Shown here one piece after another: positions 1 to 7,439 of a stretch of DNA of 64,000 nt. The stretch's first letter is position 1. Each line of letters starts with the position of its first letter. The translations under genes and the position numbers were made by a program. The stretch is from Leptolinea sp. UBA4782 (GTDB taxonomy: Bacteria > Chloroflexota > Anaerolineae > Anaerolineales > Anaerolineaceae), in contig DHHC01000031.1 of the NCBI GenBank assembly GCA_002403095.1, forward strand, positions 13,986 through 77,985, in the 5' to 3' direction. The notes below the pieces were generated by a model. It ran no database searches. It was not told the origin of the DNA and saw only the letters and a list, made by a program, of their open reading frames with translations.

Positions 1-48
1 TCCAAGACCATCCGCCTGACCAGCCGCAAGACGGTTCGCCTGGACTGA
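1..48 (+). CDS. 3' end of a truncated upstream gene
   Basis: An open frame from base 1 runs 15 codons to a TGA at 46-48. It is basic and ends RKTVRLD. Only the tail is inside the window, so no function can be assigned. It is kept because the next gene starts 158 bp later behind its own promoter, which leaves this frame as the likely end of the preceding gene. Confidence 0.4.
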   Translation, partial: SKTIRLTSRKTVRLD

Positions 49-101
49 ACCAACCTTAAGGATAATTATCGACTGGATACAGCACCAGAAAGTAAAGCAG
101 G

Positions 102-130
102 TTGAAAGTGATTCGATTTATTTGTACAAT
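102..130 (+). promoter_or_regulatory. sigma70-type promoter for the zinc-ribbon gene
   Basis: TTGAAA (102-107), a 17-bp spacer and TACAAT (125-130) precede the gene starting at 207. This would give a leader of about 70 nt that ends in a strong AGGAGGT Shine-Dalgarno. Confidence 0.55.
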
Positions 131-206
131 CAGAACAATTCTGCTGTGCTGAGAAGGTCCAGAAGTAAAGTCAACCGGTCCATTTAATTGACCGCAGGAG
201 GTCAAA

Positions 207-1439
207 ATGTCAGTTACATGTCCAAATTGTGGCAAAACCGTTCGAACAGGCGCAAAATTCTGCAGCCACTGCGGCAAAGAAATGCCTGCTACCGTCCCGC
301 TATCGCAGGAGACTTCCCTTCCGCCCGAACCTGCACCAGTGCCTGAAACTGAACCCGGCGCCCCTGAAGCTTCCCCAGCAGAGCCCCAGCCTGCTGAACC
401 ACAACCGGCCGCTCCAGCCACCGAAATCTGCCTGCACTGCGGTAAAACCATCCGCCAGGGTATAAAATTTTGCAATTACTGCGGTAAACCAACAGCAGCT
501 GCAGGGGAAGTACCTGCAGCACAAGCCATCAGTCAATCAGTACCTCCTCCTGCAGCTATTCCACCCATGCAACCTCCTGCCGGTGCAGAAACGCCAAAGA
601 AGAAGGGCCGGAAGAAAGGGTGCCTTATACTCCTGATTGTGCTCCTGGTAGCAGTCATTTTACTGGCTGCCGCGGCTTTCCTGGCCCTCAGGGGTACCTT
701 TGGTGATCTGCAACTGCCGGCGCCAGTAGAAGAATTTGCCAGCCGCCTGGGGAAAGCCACCCCCACCAGCGAGCCAACCCGGACGCCCAAGCCTACCAAG
801 ACCCCAACGCCAACCGAAACACCGGAGCCGACCTTCACACCTACCCTTACAAAGACGCCTACCATGACCTCCACCCCGGAACCCGAATACACCTTTTATG
901 ATTCATTTGAAACCGGGTTGAATGATTGGTGGACCGCTTTTGGAAGCATTGCCCCGATTGAAGACCTGAATGCCGGCCAGTTGTTAGTGGTAAGCACTGA
1001 ATCTGAAAATTCCGGAATCAAATCAGTCATTAACTTCAACCTGCCGAAGTCGGTGGAAATCGGTGTCACTGCTAGCTTGATTGATTTCCCGCCTAATTAT
1101 GTCATGGATATCCGCTGGACCCTTGACAGCCTGGTTTCTCCTGCAGAAGCCGCAAACCCTCCGGCTGCAGTCTCCGCATCCATTTCTAAATCCAGCCAAT
1201 CGCTAGTTCTGTTTGACACAACCAACAACACCGAATTAGGCTCTTGCAAAGTGAACTGGACCATTGATGATAGTTCTTATACATACAAGATCAGGATAGA
1301 AAAGGGCTGGGCAGGACTATACCTGAATGAGTCAGAACTTTGTTCAGTGGGAATGACCCCTGACGATCTGGGTGCAAGCGGCAACTTATCGATTTCAGGC
1401 TATGCCGTCCTTGAAGAGGTATATATTATTGAGAAATGA
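207..1439 (+). CDS. Membrane protein with two zinc ribbons and a C-terminal laminin-G/DUF1080-like domain
   Basis: This 410-aa protein has two CxxC-x10-CxxC zinc ribbons, with cysteines at 5, 8, 19, 22 and at 75, 78, 89, 92, separated by a Pro/Glu/Ala-rich stretch. A Lys-rich patch is followed by one transmembrane helix (about 139-161), then a Thr-Pro linker (about 184-226) of the kind that often spans a cell wall. The C-terminal domain (228-410) opens with an F-x-D-x-F-E-x-G-L-x-x-W signature and looks like a beta-sandwich. The expected topology is zinc ribbons inside and sandwich outside. A strong AGGAGGT lies 6 nt before ATG 207. The kinases downstream share the layout of cytoplasmic module, helix and extracellular sandwich, so it probably belongs to the same signalling cluster. 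The ligand is unknown. Confidence 0.85.
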   Translation: MSVTCPNCGKTVRTGAKFCSHCGKEMPATVPLSQETSLPPEPAPVPETEPGAPEASPAEPQPAEPQPAAPATEICLHCGKTIRQGIKFCNYCGKPTAAAGEVPAAQAISQSVPPPAAIPPMQPPAGAETPKKKGRKKGCLILLIVLLVAVILLAAAAFLALRGTFGDLQLPAPVEEFASRLGKATPTSEPTRTPKPTKTPTPTETPEPTFTPTLTKTPTMTSTPEPEYTFYDSFETGLNDWWTAFGSIAPIEDLNAGQLLVVSTESENSGIKSVINFNLPKSVEIGVTASLIDFPPNYVMDIRWTLDSLVSPAEAANPPAAVSASISKSSQSLVLFDTTNNTELGSCKVNWTIDDSSYTYKIRIEKGWAGLYLNESELCSVGMTPDDLGASGNLSISGYAVLEEVYIIEK

Positions 1440-1603
1440 ACCAATTTATTCGCACACTTGAATGGAGACTGGCAGGCTGCTTTCTCTGCCAGGAAATATG
1501 GCGTTACCATTCGAGAAATTTGTAAAACAATCGACAGGTAGTATTTATTTGCCAGTATGGTAACATTTTTACTTGATTTATTGAATTTCTTACAGGAGCA
1601 AGT

Positions 1604-3340
1604 ATGACACTCTCACCGGGGCACATTCTAAACAACCGATACCACATTGATGCATTGCTGGGCCAGGGAGGGTTTGGCGCAGTCTATAAAGCGCGCGACG
1701 CCAACCTGGATAAGCTGGTAGCAGTCAAGGAGAACCTGGATATTTCGCAGGAAGCCCAGCGCCAGTTCCTGCGCGAAGCCACTGTGCTTGCCAACCTCTC
1801 GCACCCCAACCTGCCGCGTGTCACAGATCACTTTATCATCCCTGACCAGGGGCAATACCTGGTGATGGATTTCATCGAGGGTGATGACCTGCAGCGCACG
1901 GTGGAGAAGGATGGAGCGCTGGATCCCTCCAGAGCAGCCCATTATATTGCGCAGGTGATGGATGCGCTGATCTACCTGCACGGCCGCACGCCGCCTGTGC
2001 TGCACCGCGACATCAAGCCGGCCAATATCAAGATCACCCCTGAGGGCAAAGCTGTTCTGGTGGATTTCGGGCTGGTTAAACTCTATGACAACCACACGAA
2101 AACTACCATGGGGGCGCGGGCGATCACGCCTGGCTATTCACCGCCCGAACAATATGGCCAGGGCAGCACAGATGTGCGCTCTGATATTTACGCCCTCGGT
2201 GCAACCTTCTACATGCTGGTCACAGGCGTCAACCCGCCTGAAAGCGTCCAGCGTGTTGCCGGGGATACCCTGCGGCCCGCGCACCTGGTGAACCCGCGCG
2301 TGCCGCCCGGTATGGGCATGGCCATCGCACGCGCGATGGATATGGTTCCAACCAACCGCTTCCCCACCATGTTAGATTTTCGCAATGCCATCAGCAGCCA
2401 GCGGGTAACTCCTGCCCAAACCGTCAACCTGCAATCCGGCCCTGTAATGCAGGCTACCGTTCCTGTCGCCAGCACGGGGGTGTATGTCAGCCAGGAGCCC
2501 CTGCCTCCTGGAGCGCAGTATGCCGTACCTGTGAAGAAGAAACCGAAAACCGGCTTGATCATCGGTATCGCCGGCGGAGTTGTGGCAATCATTGCTGTCG
2601 TCTGTATTGCACTCTACAGCATTGGTGCCGCAGCCAATAAATCTGCCACCGCAACCTCTGAAGCCCTGGCTGTCCAGCGCACCCGCACCGAACGTGCGGA
2701 CCAAAAGCTGCAGGAAAAGAAGGCTACGGAAGCCGCACAGCTGGAAATGACACAGGCTGTCCAGGCGGTGATGACTGAAGCAGCCGCAACTGTCAGCGCT
2801 GTCCAGTCCATCACTGCAACAGCCGAAAGCTTTGGTTCACCAGCTCTGGTGTTCGGCCCTTCATCTGGAAGCCTTGAACATACCACTGACGGGTTTATCC
2901 CCGGAACCAATGCGGATGTGAGCCTTAAGAATTTTCTCGTCGAAGCCACTTTTCTTAATCCCTACAGCACCACATCAGGCCCTTGGGATTACGGGTTCCT
3001 CTTCCGCCATGAGGGAGCCAACCAGCAGTACCGCCTGATTGTTTCCTCCACCGGTGATTGGGAATTGTATAACAACACTGGAGACCCTGACGGCACACTT
3101 GTCGATTCCGGTAAAGTCACTAACCTGGACACATCGGAATTCGGCTCCAACACCATCCAGGTTGTAGCCTATGACAACTACGGCGAACTGATGGTGAACA
3201 ATGAGTTTGTGAGTGACCTGGACCTGTCGGGGCGGACTGTAGAAGGAGATGTCTTTGTGGCTACCGGCATGTATACCGGCGACCTGATAGCAGGATATTA
3301 TACGGAATACTGGGATTTCTTTGTATACAATATTCCCTGA
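1604..3340 (+). CDS. Transmembrane Ser/Thr protein kinase with laminin-G-like sensor domain
   Basis: This 578-aa PknB-type (Hanks) kinase carries all catalytic motifs: glycine loop GQGGFGAVY (20-28), VAVK lysine K42, HRDIKPAN (134-141), DFG (154-156) and PPEQ in the activation segment (about 180-183). A Lys-rich flank and one transmembrane helix (about 315-338) follow. Next comes an Ala/Thr/Glu-rich coiled segment, then an extracellular beta-sandwich of the 3-keto-disaccharide hydrolase/LamG type (about 405-578). It should phosphorylate proteins at the membrane in response to an outside ligand, which is inferred from the layout. AGGAG lies 5 nt before ATG 1604. The gene downstream is a close paralogue through the kinase domain. 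Confidence 0.92.
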   Translation: MTLSPGHILNNRYHIDALLGQGGFGAVYKARDANLDKLVAVKENLDISQEAQRQFLREATVLANLSHPNLPRVTDHFIIPDQGQYLVMDFIEGDDLQRTVEKDGALDPSRAAHYIAQVMDALIYLHGRTPPVLHRDIKPANIKITPEGKAVLVDFGLVKLYDNHTKTTMGARAITPGYSPPEQYGQGSTDVRSDIYALGATFYMLVTGVNPPESVQRVAGDTLRPAHLVNPRVPPGMGMAIARAMDMVPTNRFPTMLDFRNAISSQRVTPAQTVNLQSGPVMQATVPVASTGVYVSQEPLPPGAQYAVPVKKKPKTGLIIGIAGGVVAIIAVVCIALYSIGAAANKSATATSEALAVQRTRTERADQKLQEKKATEAAQLEMTQAVQAVMTEAAATVSAVQSITATAESFGSPALVFGPSSGSLEHTTDGFIPGTNADVSLKNFLVEATFLNPYSTTSGPWDYGFLFRHEGANQQYRLIVSSTGDWELYNNTGDPDGTLVDSGKVTNLDTSEFGSNTIQVVAYDNYGELMVNNEFVSDLDLSGRTVEGDVFVATGMYTGDLIAGYYTEYWDFFVYNIP

Positions 3341-3362
3341 GAATATCTGCCTGAAATATATT

Positions 3363-3394
3363 CCAGTCCTGGAGAACTCCAGGGCTGGTTTTTA
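3363..3394 (+). terminator. Rho-independent terminator after the first kinase
   Basis: A 12-bp stem (3363-3374 with 3377-3388, one G-T pair) with a tight loop is followed by TTTTT at 3389-3393. Confidence 0.85.
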
Positions 3395-3447
3395 TATGCG
3401 GCAGTGGTGATGTAACCCCATCACACAAACCAATTTCTCCCCAATGT

Positions 3448-3477
3448 TTGGTATTTTGAGGTTAATCTCTTTATAAT
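3448..3477 (+). promoter_or_regulatory. Promoter of the second kinase, probably leaderless
   Basis: TTGGTA (3448-3453), an 18-bp spacer and TATAAT (3472-3477) come first. The ATG at 3484 follows only 6 nt later with no Shine-Dalgarno, so transcription should start at or next to the start codon. Confidence 0.6.
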
Positions 3478-3483
3478 ATAAGC

Positions 3484-5622
3484 ATGGTATTTGAAGCCGG
3501 CTACATCCTCAACAGCAGGTACAGGATCGTAAAATTGCTCGGACAGGGGGGATTTGGAGCGGTTTACAAAGCCTGGGACCTTAACCTCAGCCACTCTTGC
3601 GCGGTGAAAGAGAACCTGGATACATCGCTGGAAGCACAGCGCCAGTTCACGCGCGAAGCAACGGTTCTGGCCAACCTTTCCCACCCCAACCTCCCGCGTG
3701 TCACCGACCACTTCATCATCCCCGACCAGGGCCAGTACCTGGTGATGGACTTTATTGAAGGGGAAGATCTGCAAACCATGCTGGAGAAAGACGGCACCAT
3801 CCCACAGGAGAGGGTGATCACCTGGATGGGACAGGTGATGGATGCGCTCGAATACCTGCATGGGCGCTCCCCTCCTGTGTTGCACCGTGACATTAAGCCA
3901 GCCAACATCAAGATCACCCCGGATGGAAAGGCTGTCCTGGTGGATTTCGGCCTGGTAAAACTATTCGACAGCCATGTCAAGACCACGGTCGGAGCTCGAG
4001 CCATCACCCCCGGTTATTCTCCTCCGGAGCAGTACGGGCAAGGGAATACCGATACAAGAACCGACATCTATGCCCTTGGCGCTACCATGTACGCCTTGCT
4101 TACCGGTATCCATCCGCCTGAGAGCGTGCAGAGGGTCGCCTACGACACCCTGCGGCCGGCCCATGTTGTTAACCCGCGCATCTCCGCCAGGGTTGGCAAT
4201 GCCATCTCCCAGGCCATGGCGCTTTCTCCCGAAAACCGTTTCCGGGCGATCCACCAGTTCCGAATCGCGCTGGGATCTTCCAGCACTGAAACGGTTCCTG
4301 CCCCGCCGCAAGCATTCAGTCCACAGGCTGCATCCTACCCTGCCCAGACACAGGCATCGCAGGTCATCTCCAAACCCTTGAAGAAAAAGCTGCCAGGCTG
4401 GGCGATAGCCCTGATCTCCGTGGCAGGTGTTGGGTTGCTGGGAGGGTTATGTGCGATGATTTTCCTGATCCCTGGATTGAAACCCTCCTTCGCAACCAGT
4501 ACTCCGGCAGTTGTGGTGAAAGCCAAGACTGCCACCCGAACCTCCTTACCCACACTGGAGGATACACCCACGGTTTTCATCACCCGCACCCCCGTCATGC
4601 GCACTTCCCCTACAGTTAACCCATCCAGCCAGCTTTCGCTGGTTGCCGGGCCTTTTAATGGCGAGATCCTGCATAACGCAACCGACGGGTTGATTGGCAC
4701 AGTCGATCCCGCTGTATCGGTTGCTGATTTCATCGCCCAGGTGGACTTCATTATCCCCTACAGCACAAGTACCGGGTCATGGGATATCGGGTTCCTTTTC
4801 CGGGAACAAGGGTTTGACAAGCATTACCGCCTGGCGATCCTTTCTGATAAAACCTGGTACGTAACCGATCACAATGGTTCTTCCAATGGAACAGAGATAG
4901 CCAGCGGCACATTAACCAATCTCAACAGCCTTGAAGGCGACACCAACAAGCTCATGCTGGTGGCATTTCAAGACCGCGGCTGGTTCTTTCTGAACGGTGT
5001 GTTGATCTCGGAGCTGGATCTGAGCACCAAGTCCTCACCCGGCGATATCGAGCTGGCAACCGGGATGTATTCCGGCGACGAGGTGGATGGAAAATCCACA
5101 CCATACAAGGATTTCAATATCTGGCAGACCAACCTGACACCTGAGTCTGGCAGCCTGGTGCATGACCAGGATGGGTATATTGAAGAATATGGCCCCGAAT
5201 CCCAGTACACCAACTTCATTGCCACAGTGACCTTTACCAATCCTTATGGAACCAGCACCGGAAATTTTGACTACGGCTTCATGTTCCGCAACCTGGGCGG
5301 GAATGACCAGTTCCGCCTCCCAATTGCTGAAAATTCGGGGTGGGAACTGGCCTTCCACTCTGGAGAAACAGAGGGGGTCCAGGTCGGTTCAGGGGTGATC
5401 AGCAACCTGAGAACCGGTGCCGGAGAGAGCAACGATCTCATCCTGATCGCCCTGGAGGAAAAAGGTTGGCTCTTCTGCAACGGCAGCCTGGTAAGTGAAC
5501 TGGACCTTTCCAGCAGCCTGGCTGAAGGGACTGTTGTTGCTGCCAGCGGGCTTTATACTGGCAATGAGATACCCGGATACACCACCGATTTTTCGAATTT
5601 CGTCATCATCCCGCTGCCGTAA
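3484..5622 (+). CDS. Transmembrane Ser/Thr protein kinase with two tandem laminin-G-like domains
   Basis: This 712-aa protein is a paralogue of the kinase encoded before it, nearly collinear over residues 1-265. It keeps GQGGFGAVY (20-28), K42, HRDIKPAN (134-141), DFG and PPEQ, so it should be active. One transmembrane helix (about 303-327) and a short Thr/Pro linker follow. The extracellular part holds two copies of the beta-sandwich found once in the neighbour (about 378-530 and 550-712). Both copies contain an F-x-x-P-Y-x-T-S-T-G-x-x-D-x-G-F signature and end near S-x-L-D-L-S. The duplication suggests multivalent ligand binding, which is inference. The start has no Shine-Dalgarno and lies 6 nt after a TATAAT. 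Confidence 0.92.
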   Translation: MVFEAGYILNSRYRIVKLLGQGGFGAVYKAWDLNLSHSCAVKENLDTSLEAQRQFTREATVLANLSHPNLPRVTDHFIIPDQGQYLVMDFIEGEDLQTMLEKDGTIPQERVITWMGQVMDALEYLHGRSPPVLHRDIKPANIKITPDGKAVLVDFGLVKLFDSHVKTTVGARAITPGYSPPEQYGQGNTDTRTDIYALGATMYALLTGIHPPESVQRVAYDTLRPAHVVNPRISARVGNAISQAMALSPENRFRAIHQFRIALGSSSTETVPAPPQAFSPQAASYPAQTQASQVISKPLKKKLPGWAIALISVAGVGLLGGLCAMIFLIPGLKPSFATSTPAVVVKAKTATRTSLPTLEDTPTVFITRTPVMRTSPTVNPSSQLSLVAGPFNGEILHNATDGLIGTVDPAVSVADFIAQVDFIIPYSTSTGSWDIGFLFREQGFDKHYRLAILSDKTWYVTDHNGSSNGTEIASGTLTNLNSLEGDTNKLMLVAFQDRGWFFLNGVLISELDLSTKSSPGDIELATGMYSGDEVDGKSTPYKDFNIWQTNLTPESGSLVHDQDGYIEEYGPESQYTNFIATVTFTNPYGTSTGNFDYGFMFRNLGGNDQFRLPIAENSGWELAFHSGETEGVQVGSGVISNLRTGAGESNDLILIALEEKGWLFCNGSLVSELDLSSSLAEGTVVAASGLYTGNEIPGYTTDFSNFVIIPLP

Positions 5623-5635
5623 TCAAAACTTCTTA

Positions 5636-5686
5636 TTGAAATTGTTAAGCATACATTTGTATAATACGATAAAGCTTATCTATAAT
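5636..5686 (+). promoter_or_regulatory. Two overlapping promoters upstream of the pseudokinase
   Basis: P1 is TTGAAA (5636-5641), 18 bp, TATAAT (5660-5665). P2 is TTGTAT (5657-5662), 18 bp, TATAAT (5681-5686). Both point at the gene starting at 5714. No terminator was seen after the preceding kinase. Confidence 0.6.
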
Positions 5687-5713
5687 CAGAAATTATCATA
5701 ATCGAATACACAG

Positions 5714-7336
5714 GTGAATATGCTCACTCCAGGGCAGGTTTTACAGGATCGTTACAGAGTTGCCAGGGCGCTCACAAGCGATACAACAGGCGCTGTTTAC
5801 CGCGCCTGGGATATCACCCTCAACCAGCCGGTGGTGATCAGGGAATACCCGGATGATCCCGGAATAGATCAGCAGGATCTGGAAGAGCTGGCTGTCCGCC
5901 TGGCCAGCCTGGATCACCCCAACCTGGTGAAGGTCAGCAGCCATTTCAGCCTGCCGGGCCAGGGGTATTACCTTGTCATGCCGTTTATCGAAGGACAAAA
6001 CCTGCAGCAAAAGCAAAAAGAGAGCGGCGGAACGATCCCCATACCCGCCTTGAAACCCTGGATAGCACAGGTCTGTGATGCGCTGCAAGCATTGCACACC
6101 CAGCCTGTCCCCGTATTCCATGGTGACGTGCAGCCGGCCAACATCCTCATTACCACCGGTAACAACGCGGTGTTGACTGGCATCGGCACCCTGATAAAAC
6201 CTGCCACCCAGCCAGCCCCGGTTTCGATCCAGCAAGTTGCTGCCAGCGTGTATGCCCCTTACGAGCAGCTAACCGCGGGAACTGTGGATGCCCGTTCTGA
6301 TGTCTATTCCCTGGGAGCCACCCTGTTCACCCTGCTGAGCGGTGAAGTCCCCCCGGACAGCATTATCCGTTATAACGGCGCGGTTCTGCCGACTGTCCGC
6401 AGCCTGAACAGCAGCATCCCGCCGGACCTTTCGGATTGCATTGCGCGTGCAATGGCGATGGAACCCGAAGAACGCTACCAATCCGCAGCAGAGATGAAAC
6501 AGCGCCTGATGGCTGCCATGGAATTCCCCCAGGCTGCTGCTGCCCCTCTGCCTACCATCCCATCTCCAGGCAGGTATAACACGCCGACAGAACAAGTCCC
6601 GGTCGAACCTGCCGCCCCGGTCATACGGGTATATGACCCGGTTCCCCCCGGTCAAGCCAAACCGCAAAAAAACAAGTCCTACCTGCTATGGGGCGGGATT
6701 GCAGTTGGAGTCCTTTTCTTGCTGGGGGTTGTTACCGTGGTCATCCTGGCGCTAGCTGCGCCGTCGCTGTTCAACCTGCCGGATATCCTGAATGGCAACA
6801 AGGAAGTGGTGAAGGTCGAGGAAGAAACCGAAACTGAAGAACCCGAAAAGGTACCTCCTACTGCAGTGCCCACAGCCACAGAACTGCCCAATTTCTATGT
6901 GTTCCCGGCCTATGACGGCACGCCCAGCCCTGCCGCCGGGGCTGCAGACCTGAACAGCCTGTGTTCACGATCCAATGACCCGGTACTGTCGCCCATCAAA
7001 TACTCATACAGCTGTACAGTGCCAGCCGGTAAGCCGCTGGTGATCAATATGGGCTGGTGCACTTCTACGCAAGAGATACTCGACCAGAATTGGGCGCTCA
7101 TGTCTTATACCCTGCAGGTTGATGATGTGAAAGTGAATATTGACCGTGACACCGCTTTCATGGGTTACACGAATTCCGTTGGGTTTTGCTACGCGTACCG
7201 TACTTACATTGACGGGTTAAAGACGGGTCTCCACAACATTACGTACAGCTTCAGCATGTCGCAACCCCTTAACGACGGTTATGACGATTACCAGGCAGGC
7301 ACCTATACCGTCGAAAATATTATAACCATTCCTTAA
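5714..7336 (+). CDS. Transmembrane pseudokinase of the PknB fold with a C-terminal extracellular domain
   Basis: This 540-aa protein aligns end to end with the N-lobe and C-lobe of the two upstream kinases, but every catalytic motif is altered. The glycine loop reads TSDTTGAVY, the ATP-anchoring lysine is Arg (VIR, R43), HRD is HGD (136-138), IKPAN is VQPAN and DFG is GIG (156-158). Fold-forming segments are kept, including the FIEGQNL hinge, the PYEQ segment and the DVYSLGAT helix. It should therefore bind rather than phosphorylate. A transmembrane helix (about 320-348) and an acidic linker precede an extracellular domain (about 395-540) with four cysteines that is unlike the laminin-G-type domain of its neighbours. 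The start is GTG 5714 or ATG 5720, both with weak ribosome-binding signals. It may act as a scaffold or regulator of the adjacent kinases. Confidence 0.9.
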   Translation: MNMLTPGQVLQDRYRVARALTSDTTGAVYRAWDITLNQPVVIREYPDDPGIDQQDLEELAVRLASLDHPNLVKVSSHFSLPGQGYYLVMPFIEGQNLQQKQKESGGTIPIPALKPWIAQVCDALQALHTQPVPVFHGDVQPANILITTGNNAVLTGIGTLIKPATQPAPVSIQQVAASVYAPYEQLTAGTVDARSDVYSLGATLFTLLSGEVPPDSIIRYNGAVLPTVRSLNSSIPPDLSDCIARAMAMEPEERYQSAAEMKQRLMAAMEFPQAAAAPLPTIPSPGRYNTPTEQVPVEPAAPVIRVYDPVPPGQAKPQKNKSYLLWGGIAVGVLFLLGVVTVVILALAAPSLFNLPDILNGNKEVVKVEEETETEEPEKVPPTAVPTATELPNFYVFPAYDGTPSPAAGAADLNSLCSRSNDPVLSPIKYSYSCTVPAGKPLVINMGWCTSTQEILDQNWALMSYTLQVDDVKVNIDRDTAFMGYTNSVGFCYAYRTYIDGLKTGLHNITYSFSMSQPLNDGYDDYQAGTYTVENIITIP

Positions 7337-7361
7337 ATGGGACCCCTGAACAAATTCCTTA

Positions 7362-7390
7362 TTGAAGCCGGAGTCAGAAAGTTGTATAGT
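7362..7390 (+). promoter_or_regulatory. sigma70-type promoter for the subtilase gene
   Basis: TTGAAG (7362-7367), a 17-bp spacer and TATAGT (7385-7390) precede the gene at 7440, which has an AAAGGAGG Shine-Dalgarno. Confidence 0.6.
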
Positions 7391-7439
7391 GTTCAATTAG
7401 ACCAGAAGTTCCCACGAGTTTTTTCCAAAGGAGGCAACA

